Of a stretch of DNA of 37,863 nt, positions 24,227-32,911 are shown piece by piece. The translations under genes were made by a program, and so were the position numbers. The DNA lies in the NCBI GenBank assembly GCA_964551015.1, contig CAZKBP010000047.1, forward strand, positions 1 to 37,863, written 5' to 3'. Position 1 is the first letter of the stretch. Each line of letters opens with the position of its first letter. This DNA comes from CAZKBP01 sp964551015. GTDB lineage: Bacteria; Bacteroidota; Bacteroidia; Cytophagales; Microscillaceae. The notes under the pieces were generated by a model. That model made no database searches, was not told the DNA's origin, and saw only the letters and a program-made list of their open reading frames with translations.

Positions 24227-24610
24227 ATGAGCAAAATCATCGCTGTGATTGCCCACGACGGGCGTAAGCCAGAAATGGTGCATTTCCTACAAAAGAACGA
24301 AAATATCCTCAAGCACGCCTCCTTGGTAGCCACGGGAACCACGGGTCAACACGTCAAACAGGCAGGCTTAGAAGTGGACGCCAAGCTATCTGGCCCCAGG
24401 GGTGGAGACGCGCAGATTGCCGCCATGGCCGCCGAGCAAAAGCTTTGTGCGGTAATTTTCTTCCGAGACCCTTTGGGTAAGCATCCCCACGAGCCAGATG
24501 TGCAAATGCTCATGCGTATTTGTGATCTTTATAATATCCCCTTGGCTACGAACCCCGGTACGGCGGAGTATCTCATTCGGGGCATGGTGGCCGCCGGTGC
24601 CCTAGAGTAA
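24227..24610 (+). CDS. mgsA: Methylglyoxal synthase
   Basis: A 127-residue enzyme that converts dihydroxyacetone phosphate to methylglyoxal and phosphate, a bypass of lower glycolysis used when phosphate is short. Conserved residues are His10 and Lys14 (IAHDGRK), TGTTG (36-40), Asp61 in GPRGGDAQ, Asp81 in FFRDP, His88 and Asp91 (PHEPD). The Arg in FFRDPLG replaces the common Trp of FFWDPL. Length matches the short bacterial form. ATG start at 24227; it is followed 67 bp later by an SDR gene on the same strand. Confidence 0.94.
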   Translation: MSKIIAVIAHDGRKPEMVHFLQKNENILKHASLVATGTTGQHVKQAGLEVDAKLSGPRGGDAQIAAMAAEQKLCAVIFFRDPLGKHPHEPDVQMLMRICDLYNIPLATNPGTAEYLIRGMVAAGALE

Positions 24611-24677
24611 GGATAGGTGAGAAACGCGCACCGATCAACCTATAATCCTCAATGCCTCGAGCTTTAAACCTCAAATT

Positions 24678-25547
24678 ATGAAAATCTACCAAGACAAAAT
24701 CATCATTATCACGGGAGCTGCTTCGGGAATTGGCCGAGAACTGGCCGAAAGACTGGGAGCATACGGTGCTAGATTGGTTTTAGCTGACATTAATCAAGAA
24801 GGTCTGGAAAAAGTTGCCCAGCAAATCCAAGCCAAAGGGGGTAAAGCCGAGGCAAACTATTTGGACGTGAGAGACAGGGAAGCTATCAGGGAACTGATTG
24901 AAAATCAGACCACCCAGTACGGACGGCTGGATTATATCTTCAATAATGCCGGCATTGGTATGGGCGGTGAAACTTTTGCCATGACGATGGAAGACTGGCA
25001 AAGGATTCTGGATATCAACTTACTGAGCGTGATACAGGGTACTCATTCGGCTTATCAAATCATGGTCAGGCAGGGGCACGGTCATATTGTCAACACGGCT
25101 TCCATGCTGGGACTGATTCCGGGGCCGCTCTCCACGGCCTACGCCACGACCAAACACGCCGTTTATGGACTTTCACGCTCCCTTCGCCTCGAGGGGAAAG
25201 CATTCGGGGTCAAGGTAACGGCCATTTGCCCGGGCTACGTGGATACGAATATCCTCAACGCGACAGAAATGTTCGAGCTGAACCAGGAAGAGGCGATGAA
25301 GATCATGCCCTATAAACTCTTTGATTTGAAAAAGGCCGTACAAATTATCTTGAAAGGAGTCGCCAAAAATAAAGACGTGATTGTATTCCCCGGGCACGCT
25401 CGCTCGGCTTGGTGGCTGGCTCGTTATTTTCGCTCTTTCTTACATCAATACAATGTATCATTACTCAAAAAGCTTCGCCAGCAGACCAAAATTCACGAAA
25501 GAATCCCCAAAGAAAAACAAGTGAGTAATGAAGCACTCAAAAAATAA
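24678..25547 (+). CDS. Short-chain dehydrogenase/reductase
   Basis: A 289-residue classical SDR with an extended C-terminus. Motifs: TGAASGIG near residues 12-19, NNAGIG near 89-94, active site Ser in NTASMLG and Tyr-x-x-x-Lys in YATTKHA, and PGYVDT. The last 60 residues hold a hydrophobic-basic stretch (SAWWLARYFRSFLHQYNVS) that may touch the membrane. Substrate unknown; it looks like the 'SDR family with C-terminal tail' found next to lipid-related genes, but no such neighbour is visible. Confidence 0.88.
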   Translation: MKIYQDKIIIITGAASGIGRELAERLGAYGARLVLADINQEGLEKVAQQIQAKGGKAEANYLDVRDREAIRELIENQTTQYGRLDYIFNNAGIGMGGETFAMTMEDWQRILDINLLSVIQGTHSAYQIMVRQGHGHIVNTASMLGLIPGPLSTAYATTKHAVYGLSRSLRLEGKAFGVKVTAICPGYVDTNILNATEMFELNQEEAMKIMPYKLFDLKKAVQIILKGVAKNKDVIVFPGHARSAWWLARYFRSFLHQYNVSLLKKLRQQTKIHERIPKEKQVSNEALKK

Positions 25548-25762
25548 TACTTGCTAGGATTACACGGGTCAATGTATTGCCCAAAGTCATCTCTCATCTT
25601 TCCAATGGTCTTATTCCGGTTATGAATAGCAGGAGAAAGGCTCTCAAAAACTAAGATAATATTTTGAGTAGTTAGAAAAAAGCATAATTAGTCTTCTTAT
25701 ATTTTAATTTTCATAAAGTTTTTCTTAACTTAAGAAACCTAAACCAAAATAAAGAGAATTCT

Positions 25763-26245
25763 ATGCACAATTTCATCCCTGTTACCAAATATATGACGAA
25801 AAAGCCCATTACTTTTCGTCCCGATCAAAGCATCCACGATGTTATTCGTGTGCTCGTACGTAAAAAAATCTCTGGTGCGCCCGTGGTGAATCCCCAAGGC
25901 GAATTAGTCGGTATGATTTCTGAAAAGGACTGCCTCAAAGTGATGGTAGATAGTGTTTATCACAATCTGCCCGCCGGAAAAGTCAGTGAATACATGAGCC
26001 ATACGGTCACTTCTATTAGTCATGAAAAAAGTATCGTGGAAGTAGCGAGTGCCTTCTTGAAAGTAAGCTTCAAGCGTTTTCCCGTGGTAGACCGAGACGG
26101 TAAACTCGTGGGGCAAATCAGTCGCTCAGATGTATTAAGAGCAGTCAAAGACATGCAAGGTACCACCTGGCAAGCTGTTGCCGCCCGAGCCGCCAATGAC
26201 CACACGGTAGTCAAAGAAAACTACAAGGATTTGACTAAGGCCTGA
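25763..26245 (+). CDS. Tandem CBS-domain protein
   Basis: A 160-residue protein of two CBS domains (about 8-60 and 75-135) without an effector domain. Typical segments are KYMTKKPITFRPDQSIHD, ISGAPVVNPQGELVGMIS, and 'RFPVVDRDGKLVGQISRSDVLR'. CBS pairs bind adenine nucleotides and act as energy or second-messenger sensors. A C-terminal tail of about 25 residues (AVAARAANDHTVVKENYKD) has no known domain. ATG at 25763, preceded by AGAGAATTCT. The 215 bp before it contain no gene that I can see. Confidence 0.88.
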   Translation: MHNFIPVTKYMTKKPITFRPDQSIHDVIRVLVRKKISGAPVVNPQGELVGMISEKDCLKVMVDSVYHNLPAGKVSEYMSHTVTSISHEKSIVEVASAFLKVSFKRFPVVDRDGKLVGQISRSDVLRAVKDMQGTTWQAVAARAANDHTVVKENYKDLTKA

Positions 26246-26405
26246 GCACCAATCAATCACACAAGTTTAGAAAAGTTTACAAGGCATCGTTCTACGCGGT
26301 TTGCCCAGTAAACTTTTGTCTCTGAGCCAGAAGATAGCCCATGCTCACTATGTTTTTCCGAGAAATTTACAGATATTTAATCTAACCAAAACAAGTGAGA
26401 AAATC

Positions 26406-26645
26406 ATGCAAGAGCAGTTAGCCGATTTTATGAAAGCCCTGATGGAGTTTGAGGCCAACGTAGTACAACACGAGTTCGTTCAGATATTTGGATCAGAAAA
26501 AGCGTTTGAGCTATGGGATTTGTTTAAGCTACGTTGCTCGAGTAGCACCACGATTTTTTACCGGATGATTGACAGCAAAGACCAAAAAAAGCTTAACCAG
26601 CATATTGCCCAGTATTACAAAGCCATTCAATCAGAAAAAGAGTAG
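26406..26645 (+). CDS. 79-residue protein of unknown function
   Basis: I do not recognise this protein. It is mostly helical (EQLADFMKALMEFEANVVQ, then KLNQHIAQYYKAIQSEKE) with one Cys, no signal peptide and no membrane segment. I chose the ATG at 26406; an in-frame TTG at 26301 would add 35 residues that look like a translated spacer. A perfect 8-bp inverted repeat (26643-26660, TAGAAGCC/GGCTTCTA) spans its stop codon. It lies between the CBS gene and the CHAT remnant; any link to the CHAT locus is only by position. Confidence 0.55.
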   Translation: MQEQLADFMKALMEFEANVVQHEFVQIFGSEKAFELWDLFKLRCSSSTTIFYRMIDSKDQKKLNQHIAQYYKAIQSEKE

Positions 26646-26683
26646 AAGCCAAGGCTTCTATCCTCTGCCAATGCCTTCTGTAA

Positions 26684-26929
26684 ATAGAGCTTGCGTATTT
26701 CTTAGAAGATTTACTGGCACGAATACATTTTTTCCTTGGCCAAGCCTGGGTCATCACCTCTTTTCAAATACCTTCCCAACTGATGATTGATTTTTACGAG
26801 CAATTATTAGATTCAGAGCAAGGTAAAATCACGCCTGCCCTTCGTCAGGCCAAGTTAGCCATGATTGCTCGGGGTGGAGATTATGCCCACCCTTACCACT
26901 GGGCGCCTTTTGTACTCATCGGAAAATAA
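26684..26929 (+). pseudogene. Decayed C-terminal fragment of a CHAT-domain protein
   Basis: No ORF of normal size was kept here. The plus frame ending at TAA 26927-26929 reads SQLMIDFYEQLLDSEQ, then ITPALRQAKLAMIARGGDYA and HPYHWAPFVLIGK. The intact CHAT protein at 27639-30821 ends SQLMIDFYQNLIDSQ, AESLRHAKLRMIQ and HPYYWSPFVLIGK, so the two are homologous. Before SQLMID the remnant reads VITSFQIP, where the intact copy has MVSLWQVADQST, so several codons have been lost. The catalytic His and Cys regions are absent. An in-frame TAA at 26681 bounds the frame upstream. Confidence 0.85.
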
Positions 26930-26939
26930 TTCCACCAAG

Positions 26940-26983
26940 GCACTACCTAAGATACGGGTGGTGCTTCTTTTTTTAATTTTTAT
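26940..26983 (+). terminator. Terminator retained after the CHAT remnant
   Basis: GCACTACC (26940-26947) pairs with GGTGGTGC (26957-26964, one G-U pair) around a 9-nt loop, followed by TTCTTTTTTTAATTTTT. It lies 10 bp after the remnant stop, as expected for the original gene's own terminator. Confidence 0.7.
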
Positions 26984-27191
26984 TCCTTCTCCAGATTTCC
27001 TTCCGATTTCTTATCCGAAGTGGTATTGATTTTGTTAAATTCTTGCCGTACTTTGTAGCAAAATAGTAGGGATTTTCTCCTATCCTCATCAAATTTAGGC
27101 AGGAAAATCTCCTCAAAACCAAGGATTGTTTTTGCAACAGGTGTCTACTATCTTCAAACCCATAAATTCACTTACTTAAACTCATCTGAAC
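26984..27191. other. Gene-free spacer before the 141-residue gene
   Basis: After the terminator, these 208 bp show no convincing frame on either strand. They should hold the promoter of the following two genes. I found no exact TAnnTTTG box: TTTTG/CTTTG words are present near 27030 and 27052, but the TA is badly spaced. Confidence 0.4.
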
Positions 27192-27617
27192 ATGCCAAAG
27201 GTTAGAAAAAAAATTCGTGATATTTTCAAAAAAGCTCTCAAAAAACGCCTGCAAGACGATAAGCCAGAAAATCTGGTCAGAATCATCAATAAAAGCGGAG
27301 CTCCCGTCAAAGTAAGTTTTACGGTGGAAGGGCTTGCCGATGCACAGGCCAAAAAGCTGGAACTCAATGTCTATCACTACGACCATATTGAAGACATAGA
27401 AGACCCCGAAATTTCTCTTGCCATGGGAGAAGTAGAGCACATCAATGCAGCTGTATTTTACCTGAATCTCGTCTTTAATGAACAAATAGAGGCCGAACCT
27501 GACCAGAATGTGGTTGAGTATACAGAGGGTGATCTCGAAATTGAGTTTAAGCCACCCTCGAGAGGGGATGAGACTAGAAAGGCCAGAGTGCGGATGGTCA
27601 GAGTGGCTCTACGTTAA
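27192..27617 (+). CDS. 141-residue protein upstream of the TPR-CHAT gene, unknown
   Basis: I do not recognise this protein. The first 22 residues are very basic and helical (PKVRKKIRDIFKKALKKRLQ). The rest looks beta-rich: VRIINKSGAPVKVSFTVEG, AVFYLNLVF, DLEIEFKPP, then an Arg-rich end. There is an acidic patch in the middle (DHIEDIEDPE). There is no signal peptide, whereas the following protein has one. It stops 21 bp before the GTG of the TPR-CHAT gene, so co-transcription is likely. It could be a substrate, regulator or chaperone of the CHAT protein, or unrelated. Confidence 0.7.
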   Translation: MPKVRKKIRDIFKKALKKRLQDDKPENLVRIINKSGAPVKVSFTVEGLADAQAKKLELNVYHYDHIEDIEDPEISLAMGEVEHINAAVFYLNLVFNEQIEAEPDQNVVEYTEGDLEIEFKPPSRGDETRKARVRMVRVALR

Positions 27618-27638
27618 AAGAAAATTATTTATAGCACC

Positions 27639-30600
27639 GTGAAGTTCAAATTTTTTTCGCTCATTGTCATAGCGTCTACATTAATTAAATGGGAGGTTAC
27701 CGTAGCACAGTCTTATTCAGAGAAAGCTACATTGGCTATGCAACAAGCCGAAAGTTTTTTAGCAAAAGAAATTCTCGATAGCGCGAAAATACATTTCCTA
27801 GAAGCGGCTAGTTTTTACAAAGAGGTAAAGAATTGGAAATCCTTTACCTCTTCTTATAATGCGGCTGCCCTAGCCTGTTTAGAATACGGTCAAATAGCAG
27901 AAGCACTCAACTTATTAAATGAGGCTCGCAAGAATCGGGAAATACCTGAGACAGGGGAACACTTTTCAGAAAATCTCTATTATACTGGATATGCTTATTA
28001 CCTTCAATATGAACCAGATTCTGCCCTAGCATACTATCAAAGAACCTTAGAAATAAGAGAGAACTTATATGGGAAAAATCATATTAAAGTTGCTGACATA
28101 CACGATAAAATAGGGTTGGCCTATGACGATCGTGGAGACTATCAAGACGCTCTTAAATATAAACTATTAGCCATTAAAATTGCTCAGGAATTAACAGGAG
28201 AGGAACTTGCATTGGGTGATTTTTATACTAGCGCAGGGGCTTCTTACGAATTAATAGGCAATTACGAGAAAGCATTATCATACTACGAAGAAGGGTTTAA
28301 GTATAGAAGAAGCGTTCTAGATTCTACACATCTCTACATTGCAGCTTCATACAACAACATTGCGCTAATCCAAGAAATCAAAGGAGCCTACGAGCAGGCT
28401 CTCAAGAATTATCTTAATGCCTTAGAAATCTTTGAAATTAATCAAGATACTGTACACATGGCAGAAGTTTATCTCAATCTCGGAATCTTACTCGATTATC
28501 GGGGGGAATATACGCAGGCCCTTAACTATTTTCAAAGAGTTCTGGATATTTATAAACCAGTTGAGGGTGATACAGATGCTTTTTTGGCAGACACTTATAA
28601 TGATATTGCTAATGTTTACTTAGAACAAAAAGAATATACCAGAGCCCTAAATTTCTATAAGAGAGCTTTATCCATTAGAGAAAAAGTATTTGGTAAGAAA
28701 AGTATTGAAGTAGCTGCCATTTACGACAATTTGGGAGAAACCAATTCACGACAAGAACGTTACAAGGAGGCCATAGAAAATTTTGATACAGCAATAAAGA
28801 TAGAGGAAACTATACTTGGTTCTGAACGTAAAGAGGTTGCTCTACGATACCTAAACATGGCACAAGTATACAAGGCACAAGAAAATTATGATAAAGCTCT
28901 GCAACTCCTAGAAAACGCATTAGATATCGAAGAAAAAATATTTGAGGGCAAACATCCTTTCAAAGCCAACCTCCATAACAACCTCGCCCAAATCTACTAC
29001 GAACAAGGCCGTTACACGCAGTCTATGGCAGAAATTCAAAAAGCCTTCCAAGCCAATCTCCAAGACTATGAAGTCAATGAGCAAAGCACGCGCCCGAGTA
29101 TAGAAAATTATTATAACTATGACATTCTCTTTACTTCTCTCCTCCTTCAGGCCGATGTACTGGAAAAAATCTATCTCCAAAATCCCCAAAAAGCTGCCAC
29201 ACTGCAAGAAGCATACGAATACTTGCTCCTAGCCGACCAACTCATTGACCGCAACCGAGGACAGGTCAAAACCAATGCCGACAAGCTCCGCCTCAGTGAA
29301 CATGTCGTGCAACTTACCCAAGATGGAATCGACATTTGCCAGCAACTCCACCGCGCTACCAATGACCCCAGCTATCTGGAAAAAGCCTATGACTTTGCCC
29401 AAAAAAGCAAATCGCACATCTTACTAGAGGCTCTCTCGGATGCCGATGCCAAGTCTTTTGCGGGCATACCTGACTCACTGCTCCAAAAAGAAAAAGATTT
29501 CAAAACTGAAATTACCTACTACGAGCAGCAACTAGCCCTCAAACCCGACAGCACACGAGAAATTGACTATCGTCGCAAATTGTTTGAATTCAACCGAGAC
29601 TATCAGGCTTTTGTAGACCGCTTAGAAAAAGATTTTCCCAAATACTACCAATCCAAGTACGAGGTGCAGGTCATCTCCATCGCCAAATTGCAAAATGCCC
29701 TCGATCAACAAACGGCCCTCGTAGATTTGGTACTGGGCGACAGTCTACTCCATATTTTTACCATCACACAGCAGGACTATGACTTGCAAAGCGTATCTAT
29801 TGACTATACATTAGCACAAGACATCCGAAGCCTACGCAATGGCATCATCAATCGGGCTGATTTCTTTCAGCTTCCAGCTCAGCGTTTATACCAAAAGCTT
29901 TTCCCCAAAACTTTACCCAAGCATATCCAAAAGTTAGTAATTCTGCCAGACGCTAAATTGAGTTCTGTTCCTTTTGAAGTTTTACTCACCGAGGCTCCCA
30001 AAGAGGGAAAAAGTCAAGCCGACCTGCCTTATTTAATCAAAAAGTATCAGATTAGTTATGATTATTCTCCGGTGCTTTTTTACCAAAATACGCAAGCAAA
30101 ACCCCTAACTACTCCCAAAGACTTCCTAGCCTACGCGCCTGTATTTGAGGGGAATATCAAATTAGATCGGGGCTTTCGAGACTTCTTCTCAGAAACAGAC
30201 TCCTCGAGTACTACCCGTAGTGTTTTGGGCAGAAGCGGACGCATTCCGGCGATTCCTGCCACCAAAACGGAGATAGAGCGTATCCAACAATTATTTTTGA
30301 GAGCTGGCAAAAAAGCCGAAATCTTCGCCAACAACAAAGCAGACGAAGTCAAAGTCAAGCTAGAAAGACTTCAGGATTTCAAGTATATTCACTTCGCTAC
30401 CCATGGTTTCGTGAATCAAGATCAGCCCAAGCTCTCGGGTATGCTGATGTTTCCCGATACAAGCAGCACAGAAGATGGCTTTTTGTCCATGGGCGAAATC
30501 TATAACCTGAAAATGAACGCCGAACTAGTCGCCCTCTCCGCCTGTGAAACAGGTCTGGGTAAAATTTCCCCCGGAGAAGGAACCATCGGCCTCACGCGTG

Positions 30601-30821
30601 CTTTTATCTACGCAGGTGCCAAAAACGTGATGGTATCGCTCTGGCAAGTGGCCGACCAGTCGACTTCCCAATTGATGATTGATTTTTATCAAAATCTGAT
30701 CGATAGCCAAGAGGAAAGCCTTGCCGAGTCTCTACGCCACGCCAAACTCCGCATGATCCAAGCAGATGGCGAGAATGCTCATCCTTATTACTGGTCTCCT
30801 TTCGTGTTGATTGGGAAATAG
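27639..30821 (+). CDS. Secreted TPR-CHAT protein (caspase-like protease)
   Basis: A 1060-residue protein. A signal peptide (FKFFSLIVIASTLIKW, cut near VAQ at residue 24) is followed by roughly ten tetratricopeptide repeats (about 30-470; many 'A..YY..AL.I.E...G' units spaced by about 42 residues), a helical linker (about 470-740), and a CHAT domain (about 750-1058). The catalytic pair is His922 in HFATHG and Cys969 in ALSACETG, so the protease is probably active. TPR-CHAT proteins are caspase/separase-clan peptidases; cytoplasmic relatives cleave partners in defence systems, but exported Bacteroidota versions have no known target. GTG start at 27639. The first 1.3 kb is clearly more AT-rich than the rest. 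Confidence 0.92.
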   Translation: MKFKFFSLIVIASTLIKWEVTVAQSYSEKATLAMQQAESFLAKEILDSAKIHFLEAASFYKEVKNWKSFTSSYNAAALACLEYGQIAEALNLLNEARKNREIPETGEHFSENLYYTGYAYYLQYEPDSALAYYQRTLEIRENLYGKNHIKVADIHDKIGLAYDDRGDYQDALKYKLLAIKIAQELTGEELALGDFYTSAGASYELIGNYEKALSYYEEGFKYRRSVLDSTHLYIAASYNNIALIQEIKGAYEQALKNYLNALEIFEINQDTVHMAEVYLNLGILLDYRGEYTQALNYFQRVLDIYKPVEGDTDAFLADTYNDIANVYLEQKEYTRALNFYKRALSIREKVFGKKSIEVAAIYDNLGETNSRQERYKEAIENFDTAIKIEETILGSERKEVALRYLNMAQVYKAQENYDKALQLLENALDIEEKIFEGKHPFKANLHNNLAQIYYEQGRYTQSMAEIQKAFQANLQDYEVNEQSTRPSIENYYNYDILFTSLLLQADVLEKIYLQNPQKAATLQEAYEYLLLADQLIDRNRGQVKTNADKLRLSEHVVQLTQDGIDICQQLHRATNDPSYLEKAYDFAQKSKSHILLEALSDADAKSFAGIPDSLLQKEKDFKTEITYYEQQLALKPDSTREIDYRRKLFEFNRDYQAFVDRLEKDFPKYYQSKYEVQVISIAKLQNALDQQTALVDLVLGDSLLHIFTITQQDYDLQSVSIDYTLAQDIRSLRNGIINRADFFQLPAQRLYQKLFPKTLPKHIQKLVILPDAKLSSVPFEVLLTEAPKEGKSQADLPYLIKKYQISYDYSPVLFYQNTQAKPLTTPKDFLAYAPVFEGNIKLDRGFRDFFSETDSSSTTRSVLGRSGRIPAIPATKTEIERIQQLFLRAGKKAEIFANNKADEVKVKLERLQDFKYIHFATHGFVNQDQPKLSGMLMFPDTSSTEDGFLSMGEIYNLKMNAELVALSACETGLGKISPGEGTIGLTRAFIYAGAKNVMVSLWQVADQSTSQLMIDFYQNLIDSQEESLAESLRHAKLRMIQADGENAHPYYWSPFVLIGK

Positions 30822-30879
30822 TTACGGATGGCTCGGTGCATCTCTGTTCCGAGTCAAAAAACAAATCTCAGCATTAGCC

Positions 30880-31704
30880 ATGAAGTATCTTGAAATACGC
30901 TTTGCCTCTATCTCCTCAGAGCAGATTGATCTCCTCGTGGCCGAGCTAAGCGTACAAGGCTACGAATCTTTTTGGGAAATGCCCGAGGAACTACGTGCTT
31001 ACATTCCAGAAGAAATTTTTTCGGAAAAAGTCTTGAATACGATTGTAGCAAAATACGCGCTTCCCTCCTATTCTATACAGTCCGTCGATCCTCAACAATG
31101 GGATTTGGCACAAAAGGATCATCAAGAATTTTTGGTCATTGAAGAGCAATGCTTGATTCGCCCCCCTGATTTCCAAGCCAAACGAAGCTATCCTTATGAA
31201 ATCCTCATGGAAGCCAGATTGGCTTTTGGTTCAGGCCAGCACGACTCCACCGCACTCTGCCTCGCTCAGCAATTAGCGATCGAGCATCAGGACAAGTACG
31301 TCTTGGACATTGGCTGTGGTTCGGCGATTTTATCCATTCTGGCCGAGCAGCGAGGAGCTAAACACGTGGATGCCATTGATAATAACCCTTGGGCCATCGC
31401 GGTCAGTCAGGAAAATCTCGCCTTGAATCAATGTCAAAAAATTCACTTGCAAATTGCCGATATGTCTGAGGCAAAACTTCAATCACATTATGATTTGATC
31501 TTAGCCAATCTGAACGCAGATGTTTTCCGACAGGAGTTTTCCCATTATCCAGCTTATTTATCTGGCAATGGCCTGATTCTCCTGAGTGGCTTCATGGAAA
31601 AAGACGAGGCAGTTATACACACCCTTGCTGAAACCTCAGGATTGATTCTACAGCAAAGAAGTCAACAAAATGGATGGTTGGCCTTACTTTATCAACGATT
31701 ATAA
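30880..31704 (+). CDS. prmA: Ribosomal protein L11 methyltransferase
   Basis: A 274-residue SAM-dependent enzyme that methylates ribosomal protein L11. The N-terminal substrate-recognition domain (1-about 75) is followed by a linker and a Rossmann methyltransferase with FGSGQHDST (the family's G-x-G-x-H-x-T), motif I LDIGCGSAILSI, and catalytic ANLNADVF in the position of the usual N-(I/L)-x-x. I chose the ATG at 30880; an earlier in-frame ATG at 30811 overlaps the CHAT gene and lacks family similarity. Its last 13 bp overlap the end of the convergent outer-membrane gene. Confidence 0.92.
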   Translation: MKYLEIRFASISSEQIDLLVAELSVQGYESFWEMPEELRAYIPEEIFSEKVLNTIVAKYALPSYSIQSVDPQQWDLAQKDHQEFLVIEEQCLIRPPDFQAKRSYPYEILMEARLAFGSGQHDSTALCLAQQLAIEHQDKYVLDIGCGSAILSILAEQRGAKHVDAIDNNPWAIAVSQENLALNQCQKIHLQIADMSEAKLQSHYDLILANLNADVFRQEFSHYPAYLSGNGLILLSGFMEKDEAVIHTLAETSGLILQQRSQQNGWLALLYQRL

Positions 31705-32675
31705 AAATCAGGGCATTTTAAGCCTACGTTGATGATATATTTCAGGTGAAAACCCGTCACGATGTAAATATCCTTGGTGTTGGGATTGCCTCGTGTGCTC
31801 TGCCCTCGCCGAAACGACCCCAAAGTACGATAAGTCTGACCATCAAATCCAACGTAGGTTTCTTGACCAAAACGCGCAATGGCCGCTTCCAAATCACGAG
31901 GTTCTCCCGCACGAGCAGCTACTTCTTCCAAAGTACGATTAGCCAGAGCGGCGACCAATGGGTTGCCCAATTCATCCAACTCAGGATATTCATTGCTCAC
32001 GTCATCCAGATAATCAAAGAAGGTAAAACGCACGGCAGATTCAATTCCGAAATCCAATCGCTCGGTCAGCGCAAAGCGAAAACCTAGCCCCAGAGGCACG
32101 GCAAATTGAATTTTCCCGTAAGGGTCATCATAGCCCGGTCTACCCTGTCCTTCTGTACCCAAAGGCTGGAGTGAAACCCAGTCATTCCCCTGCTCCACGG
32201 GGATTTTGGCCTGTGGATTATGGTGGAAAAGAGCAATACCCCCGATGAAATAAGGCGTGAATAAAGCGCGCCTTCCGTACTTCCCAAAGCTCGGCACGAG
32301 ATCATAGGTAAGTAGGAGAGCGAGTTCTTGAATATCATTTCTAAAATGTAGATTCCGAGCATAGGTTCCACTTTCTTCGGAAGCAGAAAAATCATCTCCC
32401 AAGATACGCCCCCAAGTATAACTCAGGCGAGCCTGCGTACGTGGCCCCAGCTTGCGCTCCAAAAAAATACTCAATCCTGGACGGGTGAAGGTAATATCAC
32501 TGGGAATGTCCCCCACGTAATTCATGGCATTCAACTGGAAGCCCACACTCACATAGCCTTCGGTGGCACTACGGCTCCGCAAAGCACGGGTTTTGCGTAG
32601 ACGCTGCGCCTGCAATGCCCAAGTATTCAAAAAGAAATAGCTGAAAATGAAGATAAAAAGCCCGTATTTTTTCAT
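31692..32675 (-). CDS. Outer-membrane beta-barrel protein, DUF6089-like
   Basis: A 327-residue exported protein with a signal peptide (YGLFIFIFSYFFLNTWALQAQ) and alternating strands typical of small outer-membrane barrels: GYVSVGFQLNAMNYVGD, RPGLSIFLERKLGPRTQARLSYTWGRI, 'FAVPLGLGFRFALTERLDFGIE', and a closing strand ending IINVGLKCP. The AMNYVGD start motif matches the DUF6089/PorG-like barrels common in Bacteroidota, some of which serve type IX secretion; the exact role is not shown. I chose the ATG at 32675; a 12-residue extension to 32711 would displace the signal peptide. Confidence 0.78.
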   Translation of the reverse strand: MKKYGLFIFIFSYFFLNTWALQAQRLRKTRALRSRSATEGYVSVGFQLNAMNYVGDIPSDITFTRPGLSIFLERKLGPRTQARLSYTWGRILGDDFSASEESGTYARNLHFRNDIQELALLLTYDLVPSFGKYGRRALFTPYFIGGIALFHHNPQAKIPVEQGNDWVSLQPLGTEGQGRPGYDDPYGKIQFAVPLGLGFRFALTERLDFGIESAVRFTFFDYLDDVSNEYPELDELGNPLVAALANRTLEEVAARAGEPRDLEAAIARFGQETYVGFDGQTYRTLGSFRRGQSTRGNPNTKDIYIVTGFHLKYIINVGLKCPDFYNR

Positions 32676-32854
32676 ATTTTTGAAAAATGCTCTTTGCACA
32701 ATTTGCCTCAATAAAGCACTAAGATAAGTATTTACCTTAAAACGACGGGACGTGTGCTTGATTGTTGAATCGCTACATTGCTTTATGGTTAATTAGCAGA
32801 TTATGGTCAGGCAGAGGCTTCGTCAATGTCATTTTTTAGATCTTTAATTTTTGC

Positions 32855-32908
32855 GTCTTTCAATTTACGATCTGTAACCCCTGAGTCTTTCAATTTGTAA
32901 TCTGCCAT
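32855..32908 (+). repeat. 30-bp-spaced word repeats before the RlmI-type gene
   Basis: GTCTTTCAATTT occurs at 32855-32866 and 32885-32896, 30 bp apart, each followed by a similar '(AC/GT)GA/AATCTG' tail. It lies directly before the ATG at 32912. Confidence 0.5.
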
Positions 32909-32911
32909 TCC

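Noticed and set aside
30811..30879. PrmA start at 30811
   Set aside because: It lies inside the end of the CHAT gene, and the extension does not look like PrmA; the ATG at 30880 matches the family start.
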